64,000 nucleotides of DNA from Atriophallophorus winterbourni (GCA_013407085.1 JACCGJ010016101.1:1-64000); one strand, 5' to 3'. Shown: positions 45,141 through 57,872, counted from the first letter of the stretch. Notes: generated from the sequence alone by a model not told the origin. Program-made: numbers and translations.

Positions 45141-45734
45141 CTGATTTGCCGATTGATTTCGTGTCGAACGATTCAATTCAAAGTCCCAGGAGGTCGGGCT
45201 TCTTTGACCGATTTTGAGGAACCGCGTATCGTTAGATTGCGAATGAGGTCCTCAACCTCCTGGTGATTCCAAAGATGCTGTCACTCTAAGCATTCTCATG
45301 CATTCCTTGTGAAACCTGAATTATCAGGCTATTGGCTTCGTCGGACGTTTCGGCGCAACTTACTCTTGTGTTGTGCCTAAGGCTGGTGTTCTGTGTATCA
45401 TCAGATATCACGTGAATAGCATTTATTGCCAATGCACTTTACACCTCATCAATCTCTTCATGGAGTTACAATCGCTCCGGCAACGTGTCTCGTTGTTCAG
45501 CGCGGGTTGCCAAGAATCGGTGAGGTTTCCATTTTCCGGTGATAATAGCATCCGCTTATAATCAATTGAAAATGGCGCCATCGACTGGGGCGACTACGTA
45601 ATAATTGAGTGATTTATTTCAACCGATTTTACTGGATTTCTTTTAGAATTTGTGTAAATTCATGTGTTATGATGCAGCACAAGCATTAACATGTTCTAGG
45701 GTCCGTCAAGATAGCGCATTTTGTGTGTATATAT

Positions 45735-46380
45735 CGGGCAAACATCCTAATAACTCTGTACTAGGATTAATGAACACAAAACTTGAATCGGTAAGCAGCC
45801 ACGTAATTCCAGTGAATATTAATCACTGATCAGAAATTCAGCGCGAGTTGAACACGTGATGAGCAGAGGTCACAGCGTTGATCTTGAAAACGTAGAAATG
45901 AGAGGACGAAGGGTAAAACCATATATGGAACGACTTCACGCTGAGGTGGTTGAGATATTAAAGGCTGGTAAGAATGCAGTCAATAAGATGGATGTGGATG
46001 ATATCTCCCCATTTTGTTGTCCGGTTCTGCAGTGGATAATCAATAACTTGCGTGACTCCTAGTGAGCGCACCGATCACGCAATCGAGCTAATCTGTCACC
46101 AGATGAGATTCCTACCTCCCACGTTAAAACAATTAAGGGATTATACGGTATGTACAGTTGACGGTGGCTCAGTTGATGTTGATCGCGCCTGTCTTTTTTA
46201 ACGAGGGCAGCACCCACCATGGCCTGTGCAGTTTCTTAGCCAGCTTCGGATCTCTGTTCGTACTGACACCCTTGGTTTGACTAAGCTTCTGAGTCAGGAG
46301 CGAAACGTTACCAATAAACTGCTATCGCCGATTCATTACAAACTTTCTTTTCCATGAATATGATTCCCGGTCGGTCAGGA
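45735..46380 (+). mobile_element. Penelope-like element: GIY-YIG endonuclease remnant and 3' terminus
   Basis: One frame through stops gives YIGQTS, then LCTRINEHKT, then ARVEHVMSRGHSVDLENVEM, PYMERLHAEVVEIL and AVNKMDVDDIS (to stop 46060). This is the GIY-YIG nuclease fold order: YIG, the Arg helix TR-x-NEH, the HSVD strand, and the tail NKVDGADI. Three stops interrupt the first half. The 3' untranslated region leads to a mutated hammerhead at 46272-46313 (core TTGACTA) and a terminus ending near 46380, close to the LARGE-like exon at 46474. No RT survives. Confidence 0.78.
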
Positions 46381-46473
46381 AACATTGTTCACTACATTGA
46401 CATCCAAAACACCTCGCTCATAAACGTCAATACTCCAAACACTGATCCATATGCTTTTTCCCTTTGTTCTCAG

Positions 46474-46797
46474 GTAAATTGCACGACGCAAAGTGAACCT
46501 TATGACGATGACGTACACCTTGTTATTCTCTTGAGGGGCAAAAAGCCCATCGAACGTGCAAAATACTTATTCAAGAGTTTGTTCTATCACCAAGGTCGCT
46601 TAGACCTGACGGAACCAAAATGTGCCAGCTTTATCGATCACACGTTTCACTGTCCAAATCAGACCACGCCGATTTCTGTGCAACTCACGATGCATATTCT
46701 CGGTAACGATGAATCCATAGCAGCTTTGAAAAATCTCTGGAGTGGGTGGAAGCTAGAACAATTCGATGTACAGTATTATCAAATTGAAAATTATCTG
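46474..46797 (+). CDS. LARGE: LARGE-like glycosyltransferase exon: start of the GT8 domain
   Basis: 108 codons, phase 0-0, acceptor CCTTTGTTCTCAG, donor GTAAGT. It encodes VNCTTQSEPYDDDVHLVILL, a first beta strand as in GT8 nucleotide-sugar transferases, then KYLFKSLFYHQGRLDLTEPK (the LVKSVLFHRKNPLHFHLI position of LARGE), FHCPNQTTPISVQLTMHILG, ALKNLWSGWKLEQFDVQYYQ and IENYL. There is a potential N-glycosylation site at NCT near the start. LARGE enzymes build the xylose-glucuronate chain of matriglycan on dystroglycan in the Golgi. Glucoside xylosyltransferase is the main alternative family. Confidence 0.75.
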
Positions 46798-47837
46798 GTA
46801 AGTCGATTTAAATCGAACGCTTCATATTGAAAGGTAAACATTCATGATACAAGGATTCACTGATTAAAGGATTTATCGTTTAAAAAGTTAACACTTTACA
46901 ACACCACAAGAGTATTGTGTGAATGAAAAAATAAAAGTATATAATTTGTTGTTGGCTTACAAATGATGTTCGTTGACATATTTAAGTCCAATTTTGGTTC
47001 ATATATCGCCAGTCAATGAGAGTCCACCACATGTTGAGTTAGGGAATTGCAGCAGAATATAGGCGTGTTACATGCTCATCACACTCTTGAAACAAATGCC
47101 TTTGTGATAGTCACTATTCTATAGGTGAGAATAGTATTACGCTGCACCCTTATTTGGTTAACGTCATATTGGCCCAGACGTCGCAATATTTCAGTTTAGA
47201 GAACAATGTGAAGATCCATCACTCGATTTGTCGCTCTGTGATAAAGCCTTTCTATGAGGGAAATATATTTTGTGGCCAACGAGCCCAGACCGGTACCGCA
47301 TACTCCATCGTAGGACAAAGGTAGATGTTCATTATCATTGGTAACGTTACCGGCAAGTATCTTACAAATATTCTTCGAAACTAGCAGTCTGATGGCCTGT
47401 CGATATACATTCTGGCAGTGAACCACGCTCTTAAATTTTCCACTGATTGACGGTCTTTTTCACAGAGCTCCATGCCAAGCTTTCAGTTCCCAATCGATAT
47501 GTCCCAGAAACATTTTTGGAATAATAACGATTCCTAATTTTCTTGATGACTTTTAAAAGAATTTGTGGCTTATGTTTGTTACTTGAATACAAATGTTTGT
47601 CTAAAATCTAGCATTTACTTGTGAGAATATCTATATATATTAGAGATAATGTCAAAATAAGAAACCCCATTTAATACCTCAATTCCTGTCAAAAAATGAA
47701 GAGAATTGATCAGTAATCAAGCTCCGCGGTATTTGTGTGGGTGAACAAGGAATAACGTTTAGTGATTTCGAAAATGTACTGTATATTTCAAAACTTAGTA
47801 ACTTAATCTTTCGGTATTTTTCTTTTCTGTCCAACAG
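46798..47837. other. LARGE-like intron with repeats
   Basis: 46990-47110 matches 60845-60985 (shared GAGAGTCCACC and ATGTTGAGTTA words), an unnamed dispersed repeat. 47196-47300 on the minus strand is a short CR1 RT C-terminal relic (YISLIERLYHRATNRVMDL). Confidence 0.6.
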
Positions 47838-47933
47838 AAGACCTATCAATATGTCCGAAACTTGCACGGCCTAGGGGCCACACCGTTTCTCAAAATACTT
47901 GTTGGTAAAATTCTCCCGAAAACAATTTCACGA
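47838..47933 (+). CDS. LARGE: LARGE-like glycosyltransferase exon
   Basis: 32 codons, phase 0-0, acceptor CTGTCCAACAG, donor GTATGT. It encodes KTYQYVRNLHGLGATPFLKI then LVGKILPKTISR, aligning with the LARGE stretch where a Tyr-Gly-Leu-x-K-Leu helix and a LPxxLxR turn precede the DxD strand. The join with the next exon reads SR-ALFVDTDT. Confidence 0.8.
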
Positions 47934-50274
47934 GTATGTTTCTCATAAATTTATTTCAAAAATAGTTCAATCAGCCATTATTTATTTTGCGTTGCAAAGA
48001 AGATTGTTTTTCGGTTTCATGCGAAAATACGCTTCAATTAATTGTAGAAATAACGATCCGTAAGCATTATTTGCAAATTCAGTGTAGTGTAAAAATGACA
48101 TTTGTTTCACTAAGCCGACAATTCAATTTAATTCAATTATTTCAATTCGGAAACGATCTAAAAAGCATATAGCTTTACATTTACCAGAGAATAATTTTGG
48201 AAATACGAACAATGTAACAGTCAAAAAAAACGAGATTAGGTTGCGTACTGAACAGTTTAAGAATCAATTAAAACTACAAAGGGCAGAATTTGTTTTCGCT
48301 TTCAAAGGAGAGTCACATACGTATATCCATGTGGTCAGGATGAATAATTGCGATCGATGCTTATGTTCGAGTTAAGAGAGCATCAATATTTCTCCCAAAC
48401 ATATTCTGATTTGGGAGTTGACAACATAATCAAGTTGACAGTTCAACGTTAAACAAACTCGCAGGGGAAAATCTTCGGCGCAGTACATATAGTTGCCCGA
48501 TAAAACAACCGACGCGTTTGATCTGAGCTGTTATCCCACCTTGGGATATTTAGCGCCAATCAATGATATGAATTACGCCCCTCGAACAGGCATGGTGTTA
48601 GGCTGTCAAACAAATTTTTTAACCACAGTCGAGATCAATTGTATACCTGGTTATGGCAGGAAATTGGTTCAACCGAATGTTCCCCAATTTACAACCACTG
48701 CATCGTTTGAAAGACGTCCCACATGACGCGGAGGTTTTCTAAATTGACTGGCGCGCAGCATATGTCAAAACTATCGATCAAGAAGTGTACAAGATTTTTT
48801 CCAAGTGTTTGGAAGATGTTTGACTGAATTTCATTCAATTTTCTTAAATGTTGCTTCCATGAATTACAATATTATCGAGTTGTTCCCAGAGGAAACCAAT
48901 TTCAACCAGATGGAATACCCTAAATTTGGTTGATAGTTTAATATTATGCATCCCAGCTCATGCATACGCACGAAATGGAAGAAATTAGCTCTTAACCTGT
49001 TAATTTGGAGCTATCTTCAAGCGGTATTATCGCTGTGTTTGATGATAAGTAAAGTAGAGCGATAATTGGTTGAAGCGCTCTATGCGAGGTCAACTTGAAC
49101 CATAAATGCTAGGACTTAAATTGAGTATTGAATCTTCCCTAGGTGATGATGGTGTCAGCTCATGTAGAGGTTTCGGATAAACGATGGAGCAGCAAATGTT
49201 ATAACTAATTAAGCACGAACGTAAGAAGTCTGGTGTCAAGAGTATCACTGGGTCGTTCGCAGTTTCATTTTGATGTGTATAAACAAGTGAGATTAAACGG
49301 GTTGATCGAAATAGACATACAACTTCACACCACTTTATCATTCAAGGCTATGAACATAAGGGGTCCAGCGGTCGGACAAGTAAAACGTTATAACGATTTT
49401 AAACGTTTGAAACAAAAATCCTTATTTGCATTTTTTTCCATCACACAAACGGTTCTGTGCTGTTTGCACCCACTAGATAGGGACAGCACGTGCCTTGAAA
49501 AAGAGGACATATCGTAAACAAACTTGAACTTTTAATCCACTGGTAGACAGGATCTTGTAGTGTGTAATGAAAATGCATACAAAACCCATGAATTTAACCC
49601 AATTCGCATATGTATTTTGGCACATGGGATTAAAGCGCTTGGTTGGGCCAGCCTCATCCGACGGTGGTTTTGTAATTAAATGTTTGCTTACAATTTCTCC
49701 ACCGTATGTGTATAGGGACAATAGTGAAATGGTCGATCGCGCCAGGTTTAAGCAACAGCGAGTTTCTCACTTGTTTTCAAAATCTGAACCTGAGTATTAG
49801 TACCTGTAAACTTTAGAGTGTTTAACCAATTGGTACTGCTTTGTTGTATCTCAATTAATAATGGATTTCAGCCAGCCTCAAAGTCGTCTACACATGCAAG
49901 TAAAAATGATTTTTTATGGTGCACTTGGTGTATCGAAATAGTACAAGTATCGGTCAAACGGTGTATCGTAACAGTAGAGTTATCTGTCAAACGGTAATAG
50001 CTTTCTCGTCAACCAATCGTATGCGGATCAGGTATATATCATGTTTACCGCGGATTGATTCTCAATTTGATCCGGTTATCACACCCATTCGAACGAACTG
50101 ACAATGTTGAGACTTGCCAGGCTAATCATTCCTATTTTAAAGACTGGTTGTCATTTGAAATTCACTTAACATTCTTCACCGAAGTAACTTTTTGTAGCCA
50201 TGTGCTGATCGTCATTATTTTTCAGATATTTTACACAAAAATACGATCCATTGGAATAGGTTTGTGACCGATCT

Positions 50275-50490
50275 TTTGTTTATTATGCAGAGATTTGAGT
50301 GCAATCGGTTAAACCAAGTTTTGGGTAACGTTTCATCTGTGACACAGAAGCTTCGTCAAACCAAGAATCATAGTCAAGACTGGGAACATAACTAAGATGC
50401 CGTCAATCCACCGCTTCTGTATCTACTTCACCGCAAAACAGCTTATAGTAAGCCTTGGGGGTATCACGTCATATAGGCATGATCAGGATA
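50275..50490 (-). mobile_element. Penelope-like element terminal fragment (family 2)
   Basis: Minus strand with GAAACGTTACC, GACGAAGCTTCTGTGTCA and the following 3' untranslated words of family 2. The hammerhead core has C3 changed to T (TTGACGA) near 50350, so it is probably dead. Confidence 0.65.
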
Positions 50491-51339
50491 TAACCGATTG
50501 CAAACTAATTTCTTAGCATCAAGAAAATAGCATCCAAATTTACTTTAAAACCGTAATTAAATTTTAACTTCATGTCGCGACCAAGTTAAGGTGCTGTGAA
50601 CATTTTGGGATAATTTTTATAATGTGAAAACAGCGGGATATATGAAGTCGATTGCATTTTAGTTTTACATGTAATGAATGAAAATGCTAAAAACAATCCT
50701 GTTCTGAAGCAAGCGAACGGTATTGTAGAATTTCCACTCGTTGGACCTGACTGTCACACTTAGTTGGGCATTTGAAAAAATCTAAAGTAACGAAACACTT
50801 TCTCAATTTTCTTCCTCTTACTCTTCTTACGAAATAGTTTTATTCAAAATGCTGCCACGAAAAAATCGATTGGTGTCAAATTGAGGTGAAATTCAAACAT
50901 CTCACATTTGATCTGAAATAAACTGAATTTTATTGAAAAATCGCTTATTTTCTGAGCGTTTTAACGTTTGACCTGGTAATTTCACGAAAATTCTTTCACA
51001 TCGGGTGAATTTGACATTTTATGGCTTCTGTTTACATGGATCAATAATTTTCCCCATATGTACTTCATCACAACATGGCTGATTCCATGGAACAGACAAT
51101 GAATTATTTTGTGTGAATATTATTATTTTATACTATAAGGACGATGTCAGTAACCTTAACATGCACGCCATCTAAATTTTTTCATGCAGCGTTTAAATCA
51201 TACGATATGAAAGATTAAATTAGATTAATACAAACCAACCTCAGCATAATATTACACATTGACCGTAATACTACTTTTACTGTGGCTGTTTGTATTAGGA
51301 AATGCCATTTTTCAAATTTTTATAGTTCTACCCTGATTA

Positions 51340-51520
51340 GAACAACTATTCTTCCCGTGACACACAACTATACCTTTGTTTACTACTTATCCATTGTTTC
51401 AATTCTCACTGAACCTGATCATACTGTCACCACTTGATTACGGCAAACAGCCAGAAACCGGTAGCGGTGTATAAGTGAAAGTGATGTGAACAACAACATA
51501 TATAAGGGCTGGGGATGTGA
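51340..51520 (+). repeat. Subfamily B hammerhead-type relic
   Basis: TTGATTA in place of CTGATGA at 51434-51440, but stem II GGC/GCC around AAACA and GAAACCGGT are intact. It is followed by AGTGAAAGTGATGTGA-type sequence shared with the palindrome spacer units. Confidence 0.5.
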
Positions 51521-52011
51521 GAAACACATTACTTTGAACAACATATATAGTTCCACTTAGTTTAATCTACATCACAATTAGTAGAAATGATTTTAGCAAT
51601 CAGTAATCAGTTTCAGAATAGTATGCCTGGGTGCGCTCAACTTATAAACGCTACGTATTGTGCAACCAACTTAGATTTCAATTCAACCATTTAAGACCAT
51701 CAAACTCAAATTGAATTGAATTAAATTTTATCGGGACTGAGTAAATCTGATAGTTCTGCGTCAATTATGTATGTTTACAGGCTGAAACTTCTTGAATACA
51801 AGTGATGAAAAATGTAGCAACGCAATGAAACTTTTAACCAATTCAAGTTTTCAGATTGAACGATCAAAATATTGTTTGATCATGCACACAACTGATTATT
51901 AGATTTAGTTGTCGAGTGATTGATAAGATCAAATATCTATTAAGATACGTGCAATATATAAGAGAATGTATTCGCTTTATTGTTTTATTTTGACTTTTTT
52001 TCTCTAAAAAG

Positions 52012-52095
52012 GCTCTTTTTGTGGATACGGACACATTATTCAATGCTAATATAAGAGAAATCTGGGACCTTTTCAAGGAATTTCGTGGGTGTCAG
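52012..52095 (+). CDS. LARGE: LARGE-like glycosyltransferase exon with DxD motif
   Basis: 28 codons, phase 0-0, acceptor TTTCTCTAAAAAG, donor GTAATT. It encodes ALFVDTDTLFNANIREIWDL then FKEFRGCQ. VDTD is the metal- and UDP-sugar-binding DxD motif of GT8 enzymes. The pattern DTD-x-x-F-x-x-x-I-x-E-[IL]-W-x-x-F matches LARGE (VIVLDTDITFATDIAELW). Confidence 0.88.
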
Positions 52096-52479
52096 GTAAT
52101 TTATTCTATTTTAATTTTGTTGGTAATATATGGAAAGATATAGGATTAAAGTTGAAATTTGCTACGCAACAATGTTCACATATTGATAATATGTCAGAAT
52201 TAATCTTAGTAACAGCAGGTGGTCTATTTAACCATGCCTCTGAATGAACTAATTTTATATCAAAATGTGCTTTGTCGTTCAAAAATATTTTCAACGGCAA
52301 ATTTTACGCAAATTTTTTTATAATTAATAATGTTCCTAAATTTAGGAATATAAGTAGAACGATTTAGAACTCAAAATTCTATGACGGTTGAGTTGCACTT
52401 AAGCAAACCATTTTGAATTACACGAAGAAAAATTCGTATATGCATATTAGTGATCGCATAATTTTGAACATATTCACAA

Positions 52480-53280
52480 CAGAAAAAATCACCCTAATAT
52501 GCACGCATTTTCATCACACACACACACGACGACCGGTTTCGTGCTGTTTGCACTCATCAAGTAGGAACAGTAAGATCAGAATGCGCATGAGCTTCAAACA
52601 GTGGAGGAATGCTAAACAAATAGCGCTTGTATGCCACTGTTGCATAAGGCTGGTACGAACGACCTGTTCAATCACTTGTCCAAACACATTTTAATGGGGT
52701 TAAACCCATAACCATGAACTAAAATATTCATTTGCATGCATTTCCATCACCCACACCCAGCGACCGCTTTCGTGCTGCTTGAACTCACCAGGTAAGGGCA
52801 GTATGATCGGGATCTTCATGCCTTTAAACAGTGGAAAATAGTTACAAGTAACAAGTAACAAGTTAATCTAATAAATCCATGTAAGATAGGCTTGCTAAGA
52901 TCAACCTATTTCAAATCACAAGTTCCCACACACGTGAATTGGGTTAAACCAATAGTCATGAACAAACACTACCAGAGCTGCGCACGCACGACCGATTTAG
53001 CGTTGTGTTTTTCATCGGTAGGGACAGTAGGATCAGGATCTGCCTGCTTTGTAATAGTTAAACATTGGTTAACAAGATTTCCGCTTGTGTCTCACAATTC
53101 AAAAAGGTTGTCACGAACGGCCTGTTCATGCGCCGTCAATGGCGTTCAATCCATAGCCATGAACAAACATCTAACAGTAGCATACAAACTAGAATCCAGT
53201 TTAACAGTTCCTCCACTGTTTCCACGCATGTGGTTCCTGATGGTACTATCTAGTTGTGTGTGTGATGGAAATTTATAGAA
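52480..53280 (-). repeat. Tandem array of hammerhead-family units, period about 230 bp
   Basis: Three ribozyme positions at 52531, 52762 and 52990 (minus strand), spaced 231 and 228 bp, plus a degraded fourth near 53225. All have lost core bases (TTGATGA, CTGGTGA, CGATGA), so the array looks dead, but the period and the CATGAAC...CATTTGCATGCATTT words identify the same family as 13000-13490. Confidence 0.75.
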
Positions 53281-56200
53281 ATGCAAATCCTTTGTTCATG
53301 CTCATGGGTTTATGTGGATGCATGTGATTTAACCGGTAGATATTGCCAACCTTATGCAGCACACTGCATCAGATCTTTGTGTTTTGAAGTGGTAAGACTA
53401 TGTTAGAGAAGTCAGGAGCTTTTCAATTGGTTTTTGGAAGCTAGTTCAAAACTACGAACTCAGACATTCCTATGCAACGAAAAGAAATAAGCTTTTAAAA
53501 AAACAAACTTAACATGGTTTGTCACATATTGCATGCTTCATCATGTATTCATTGAACATTGAAGTGTAAAAAAACAACCGATTATTTGCGTATGATTTAT
53601 CAGGGCATATTAATCACATAAACGCATTGCGTGTGTTTAAATCAATGTAAAATCTTTGACTAAACAAGTACTTCTAAATTGATTTTTAATAACCATTGAA
53701 CAATCATAGGTTTACGATAGCAAGGTTTATGGTAAAAAGCGAATGGCACTACATTATCACGGAATTTATGCTTAAAGATTCAACAAATCGTACTTTATTT
53801 TTTGTACGCATGTGGCTCTAAGGAAGAATAAAAGTAATTCGCAGTTTGACATGGAGTGTGGAAATACCGGGTGGATATGTAGAGTTGACTCTAAGGGCTT
53901 ACTGTAAACTGATGCCAGCACACTTTTATTCAACATAATAGATCTTAACGTTTTTTGAAGATAATTGCATTCGGCAAGCACATGATTTCCGGCGGTAAAC
54001 CATTCCACAGAAACAATATTCGGACTACATTAAGGTATCGGCGACAGTTTAAGATTCAACATTCAAGAATATGGTATTTGTAGGATCAGAATGTAACTGC
54101 GGGTGGGAAGACTGGTAAAGTTTTTAAAGAGTGTATGGATTATCCAGTATATCAATATTTCCCCAGGTCTGATGCGCTTGCGCTCGAATGTGCATAATCC
54201 GAGTCTAGCCACTCGCTTCTCAAAGGATAGATTATACGAACCAGTAACCAGTTTACCAGGCATCTTATATGTCCTTTCCTTATATCTTTTTTCCAAACAT
54301 GCTTCCATTGTTTGCGCTGTCTAGTACACAACGAGCTGTGTTTATGTATTGAGTACGATTATCAATGAGTTCGGCGAGAAGCGTTCGAAGATTGGTTTGA
54401 GTTAGCCCAGTGTGCTACATGCGTTCTTCTAAACACACAAAATTTCCAAGTGATGCGAGTTGACGCATAATTCATTTAAACTCTTAAATTTCACGAGAAG
54501 CATTTGCAAGCGCCGTCATTATGTGTGGTTTGTTGATTTGAGAGCATTTATTACTCTAAATGGTTACGACTCGTGCGTACCAATGCATATGCCTTGTAAA
54601 ATCATGAGTTCACGTGATTGAACAGGCTGATTATATCGATAATAACTTAAAACAATATCATGGTTCTTTTGGTGCATACATTTTTTAACCGTCTTACGTG
54701 CACATGTGCAAACAGGGAAATGCATGAGCTTTAAAACGATATCCTAACTAAAGACGAATTATTTCAATCGATGAAAATGGCGCCGTGATTTTAAATACAA
54801 GGTTGTTAGCTAACCGAGTGACATTATGATGTACTAGTTTCCCGGTAAATCCTCGAAGCATTTTCTAGCGATACCAATTACAGCAGTTTGAAAACATAAT
54901 TTTTTCGTATATTTTTCAACGACTACCAATTTGAAACTATTTGAAAATAAAACATACGTGGATTGAGTTTATATATGCGGTTGACCAACATTTCAATACA
55001 TCAACAATGTAAAGCAAGGCAGAATATGTTATAAATCCATGGACACAGCAACATTTTATGAAGTTTGTAATACGATCTCATTGGTAAACTGAAAATTTTA
55101 GACACATAAAATCGTCATCACGAAATTTCGATGATATATGCGAAAAAAGTTCAAAACGAAATGTGTCCTCATCATAAAATTCAATTCAAGAAAGGAACTA
55201 GCTTATGAAAGGACACAAAGTGTTGTATTTTTAATATACATACACACTTCATACATGTCCGAGTGATGTCGTGCTGTATGTGTCTCTTGATGCAGTCACC
55301 AAAATATTAGTTTTTATCGAATCTGATTTTTGATAAATTTATTGAAAAACTGGCTTCAAAATTTTCCTATCATTTCCACACAACGCGACCATATTCGAAC
55401 TTTGTTACTTCCTCATGTTGGAGTAACATGATCAAGATCGCAGTGTTTAAATCAAATGGTAGATACAGCCTACACACTAAAACCACCGTGAAATAAAGTT
55501 GGCTAATTCTCAGACTATCCTTCACCTGTTGGTAATTGTCATCCTTCCTAAGTTGCAGTTAATAATTTTGCTCACATGCTGTTGATAGTGATACAAGGGC
55601 AGTATGCTGCTCACATCACTATAAGATACCTTAATCAGTTTGAGTACTTAACCAACAGTTGCTTCGTGATTCTGCGTTCAATGTAATGCTTCGTTGAGCG
55701 ATCCCTATTTAAAAATGGCTTCTAATTCTATCATTGTTTAAATGCTTGCTTAACTTAGTATGTTTCAGCCATTGTTGGAACAACAGTTAAACAAAATCCC
55801 ATGGCACTGTCGCATTTCGTAAAACTATATTGGTTCACAGTTCAGTATGATGAACCTTTACCGTTATTAACTAAACTGAATTATGGTTTATTGTTTAATG
55901 ATGAAAAATTGGAGCCTTAAAGCAAGGCACAGACAGATATTGAATGGATTCCATATATACAGAACACTTCAGATTGTAGGAATATAGAGTAATAACCAGT
56001 GTTTCTGAAAACAAGTTTATTAGGTCGATCTGGATCACACAATTTGATTATTATAAGAAGCGTTCACATACAGGGCGTCACACTCGCACCTGCTTTGAAC
56101 TATCAATCGATTTCCTGTTTCTTATCCAAACATCTCAGGTCATGCAACAGTATACTTGTATGCCACTGTTGAATAGGGTTCTTACTAAGAACCACTAAGA

Positions 56201-56672
56201 ATCACAAAGTGATTATTGATCAAGCACCACAATATATCTCAGGTCATTGTTTAATGTTTCACAGTTGGCCAACCTCCGGCGTTTAATCACCGCTTTCGGG
56301 TCACCATGTGATTTACGTGTATTTATTTCAATTTTCGTCTTCGTCACGATGTTAGCGTTCATCCGACCTTGACGAGTTGTTTCCGTTTCATTTAATATGT
56401 TGATTATTGCTTGGATAGACAAAGTATCGATTGCAAGTAATGCTTTCTGATGTTGGTTTATAGACGGTAATCACTTAGCGTCTATGCTCGAGTAGAAATA
56501 TGAATGGGAAGTCGACTTTTGGGTAGGTCGATTCAAGATTCAAGATTTATGGTTGAAAAAGCAAAAAAGGTAATAAATGCTACAGAAAGTGTTAAAATTA
56601 GTGATTTGTTCAGCATTTTACCAATTACTAAATATTCTAAATCGAATTCGTTTCTGCTTCGTTCGTTTACAG
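53281..56672. other. LARGE-like intron with CR1 relics
   Basis: Apart from CR1 fragments (54055-54320 and a 40-bp CR1 3' tail at 56529-56570) and a partial hammerhead-family fragment at 56130-56200 (CTTGTATGCCACTGTTGAAT), it is AT-rich with nothing recognised. Confidence 0.55.
54055..54320 (-). mobile_element. CR1-group LINE RT C-terminal fragment
   Basis: Minus strand encodes RYKERTYKMPGKLVTG, LSFEKRVARLGLCTFERKRI and LIYWIIH, the C-terminal block also seen intact in the copy at 58893-60328 (LPFEQRLTRLGLCTLERRRI). The downstream part to about 53830 is weakly related. Confidence 0.75.
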
Positions 56673-56738
56673 GCAATCGGTATGGCTTGGGAACATTTTC
56701 CAATTTGGTGCACACCCGTATTTAACCATCCCATACCG
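56673..56738 (+). CDS. LARGE: LARGE-like glycosyltransferase micro-exon
   Basis: 22 codons, phase 0-0, acceptor GTTCGTTTACAG, donor GTAACC. It encodes AIGMAWEHFPIWCTPVFNHP then IP. It sits between the DxD exon and the NTG exon and aligns with the LARGE segment QVLGLVENQSDW, where a strand follows the DxD helix. Short, so supported mainly by phase, splice signals and position. Confidence 0.65.
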
Positions 56739-57218
56739 GTAACCAATCACAATTATCAGCTTATTTCTTTTGAGTTTCATTTATATTTTTTAAATGGTTT
56801 TGGAAAATTTAATCATAAACATACAAGCCACATTGACGCATCCATTAAAAACGCAAGCTTGTTTTGTTCTGGTGCTTATTTGCTGAAATGGCAACAATTT
56901 GATCCTAATAATATCGTGCAAATTTATCTGTTGGCAGATATCAAGATATTTGAAACGAGGTTACGTTTCACTACAGACTGTACTAAGTTTTAAACGGATT
57001 TGATCTCGTTTAAGATTGGGCTGCTGAGATGGATATGTTAGATAGTATATGTAACAGCATACTGCTTCAATTTGCTGACACTTATAATGACCGATTGGGA
57101 AGGGGATGTTTTGCTTACATTTCTGCGGAAAAGATCATTATAAAACTGAACAACATAGTTTACTGCCACTATTTATGCAGATAGTTGACTATCTGTATCA
57201 CCATCAAGAGCTTCCTTT

Positions 57219-57872
57219 CTAATTGTTGCTTTCACCTCCCAGAGCATTATTTTTGAATAGCGTGATGATCATGGTGTCTCGCATTTCTTGCGGTACACAC
57301 GTCTCCTGCCGGTTCTGAAGAAACAATCGATAAATTGGCTGTAATAAATCTGTTCTGCAGTATTTGATGAATTCAGCTGGAATTCCGTCATCACCAGGGG
57401 ACTTTCTTCTCGCAAAGCGGTCTATTGCTTTTTTGAGCTCATAAAGAGTAGAAATGTTCAATGGTTGACAATCACTCAACATTTTCAAATGCATGCAGTA
57501 AAACCGTACTTTCCCTAAAGTATAGGGTAGGGAAGTGCTTGACCAATATTCCCATCTGCTGAGCTTTGTCGACAATCTAATTACTTATTTTTTTAGAATG
57601 ACTAAATTGAAGTTATTTTGAGTTTTCTTACCATTGTCACTTTTGATACCATCATACATGTCGTAAAAATAACCAGTATGCTCAGCAAATTTGTTGCAAA
57701 AGTTTTACAGACGCGGTTAAAGAAATTGGTTGATAGAATTTACGCCGAATCTCCATGTGACTTTCGCATGAGAGGATTATCCCTAGAAAAAGATGAACAC
57801 TCAACATCATTCCGCGATTTTCAACTGATTCCAAAGTATATATTTCATTTATTAAACGAAAATCTTTATTGA
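57219..57872 (+). mobile_element. RTE-type LINE fragment with 5' inversion
   Basis: 57575-57219 on the minus strand encodes the RT N-terminal block (LKKAIDRFARRKSPGDDGIP, VPQEMRDTMIITLF). 57660-57800 on the plus strand encodes the next RT block (SKFVAKVLQTRLKKLVDRIY, AESPCDFRMRG). The order (inverted upstream piece, then direct downstream piece, with adjacent LINE coordinates) is the signature of twin-priming during target-primed reverse transcription. It is 3'-truncated or decayed after 57860. Confidence 0.75.

Larger units (their letters stand above)
47934..52011. other. LARGE-like intron
   Basis: Mostly AT-rich. It contains a decayed hammerhead-type unit (49320-49500, minus), a PLE end (50275-50490, minus) and a subfamily B hammerhead relic (51340-51520, plus). 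An open stretch at 48493-48726 (Cys- and Pro-containing, lacking ATG and family motifs) is not called as an exon. Confidence 0.5.

Noticed and set aside
48493..48726. 77-codon open stretch with several Cys (GMVLGCQTNF, VEINCIPGYGRK) suggesting a sushi-like exon
   Set aside because: No ATG, no clear splice sites in phase, and Cys spacing does not fit a CCP module; left uncalled.
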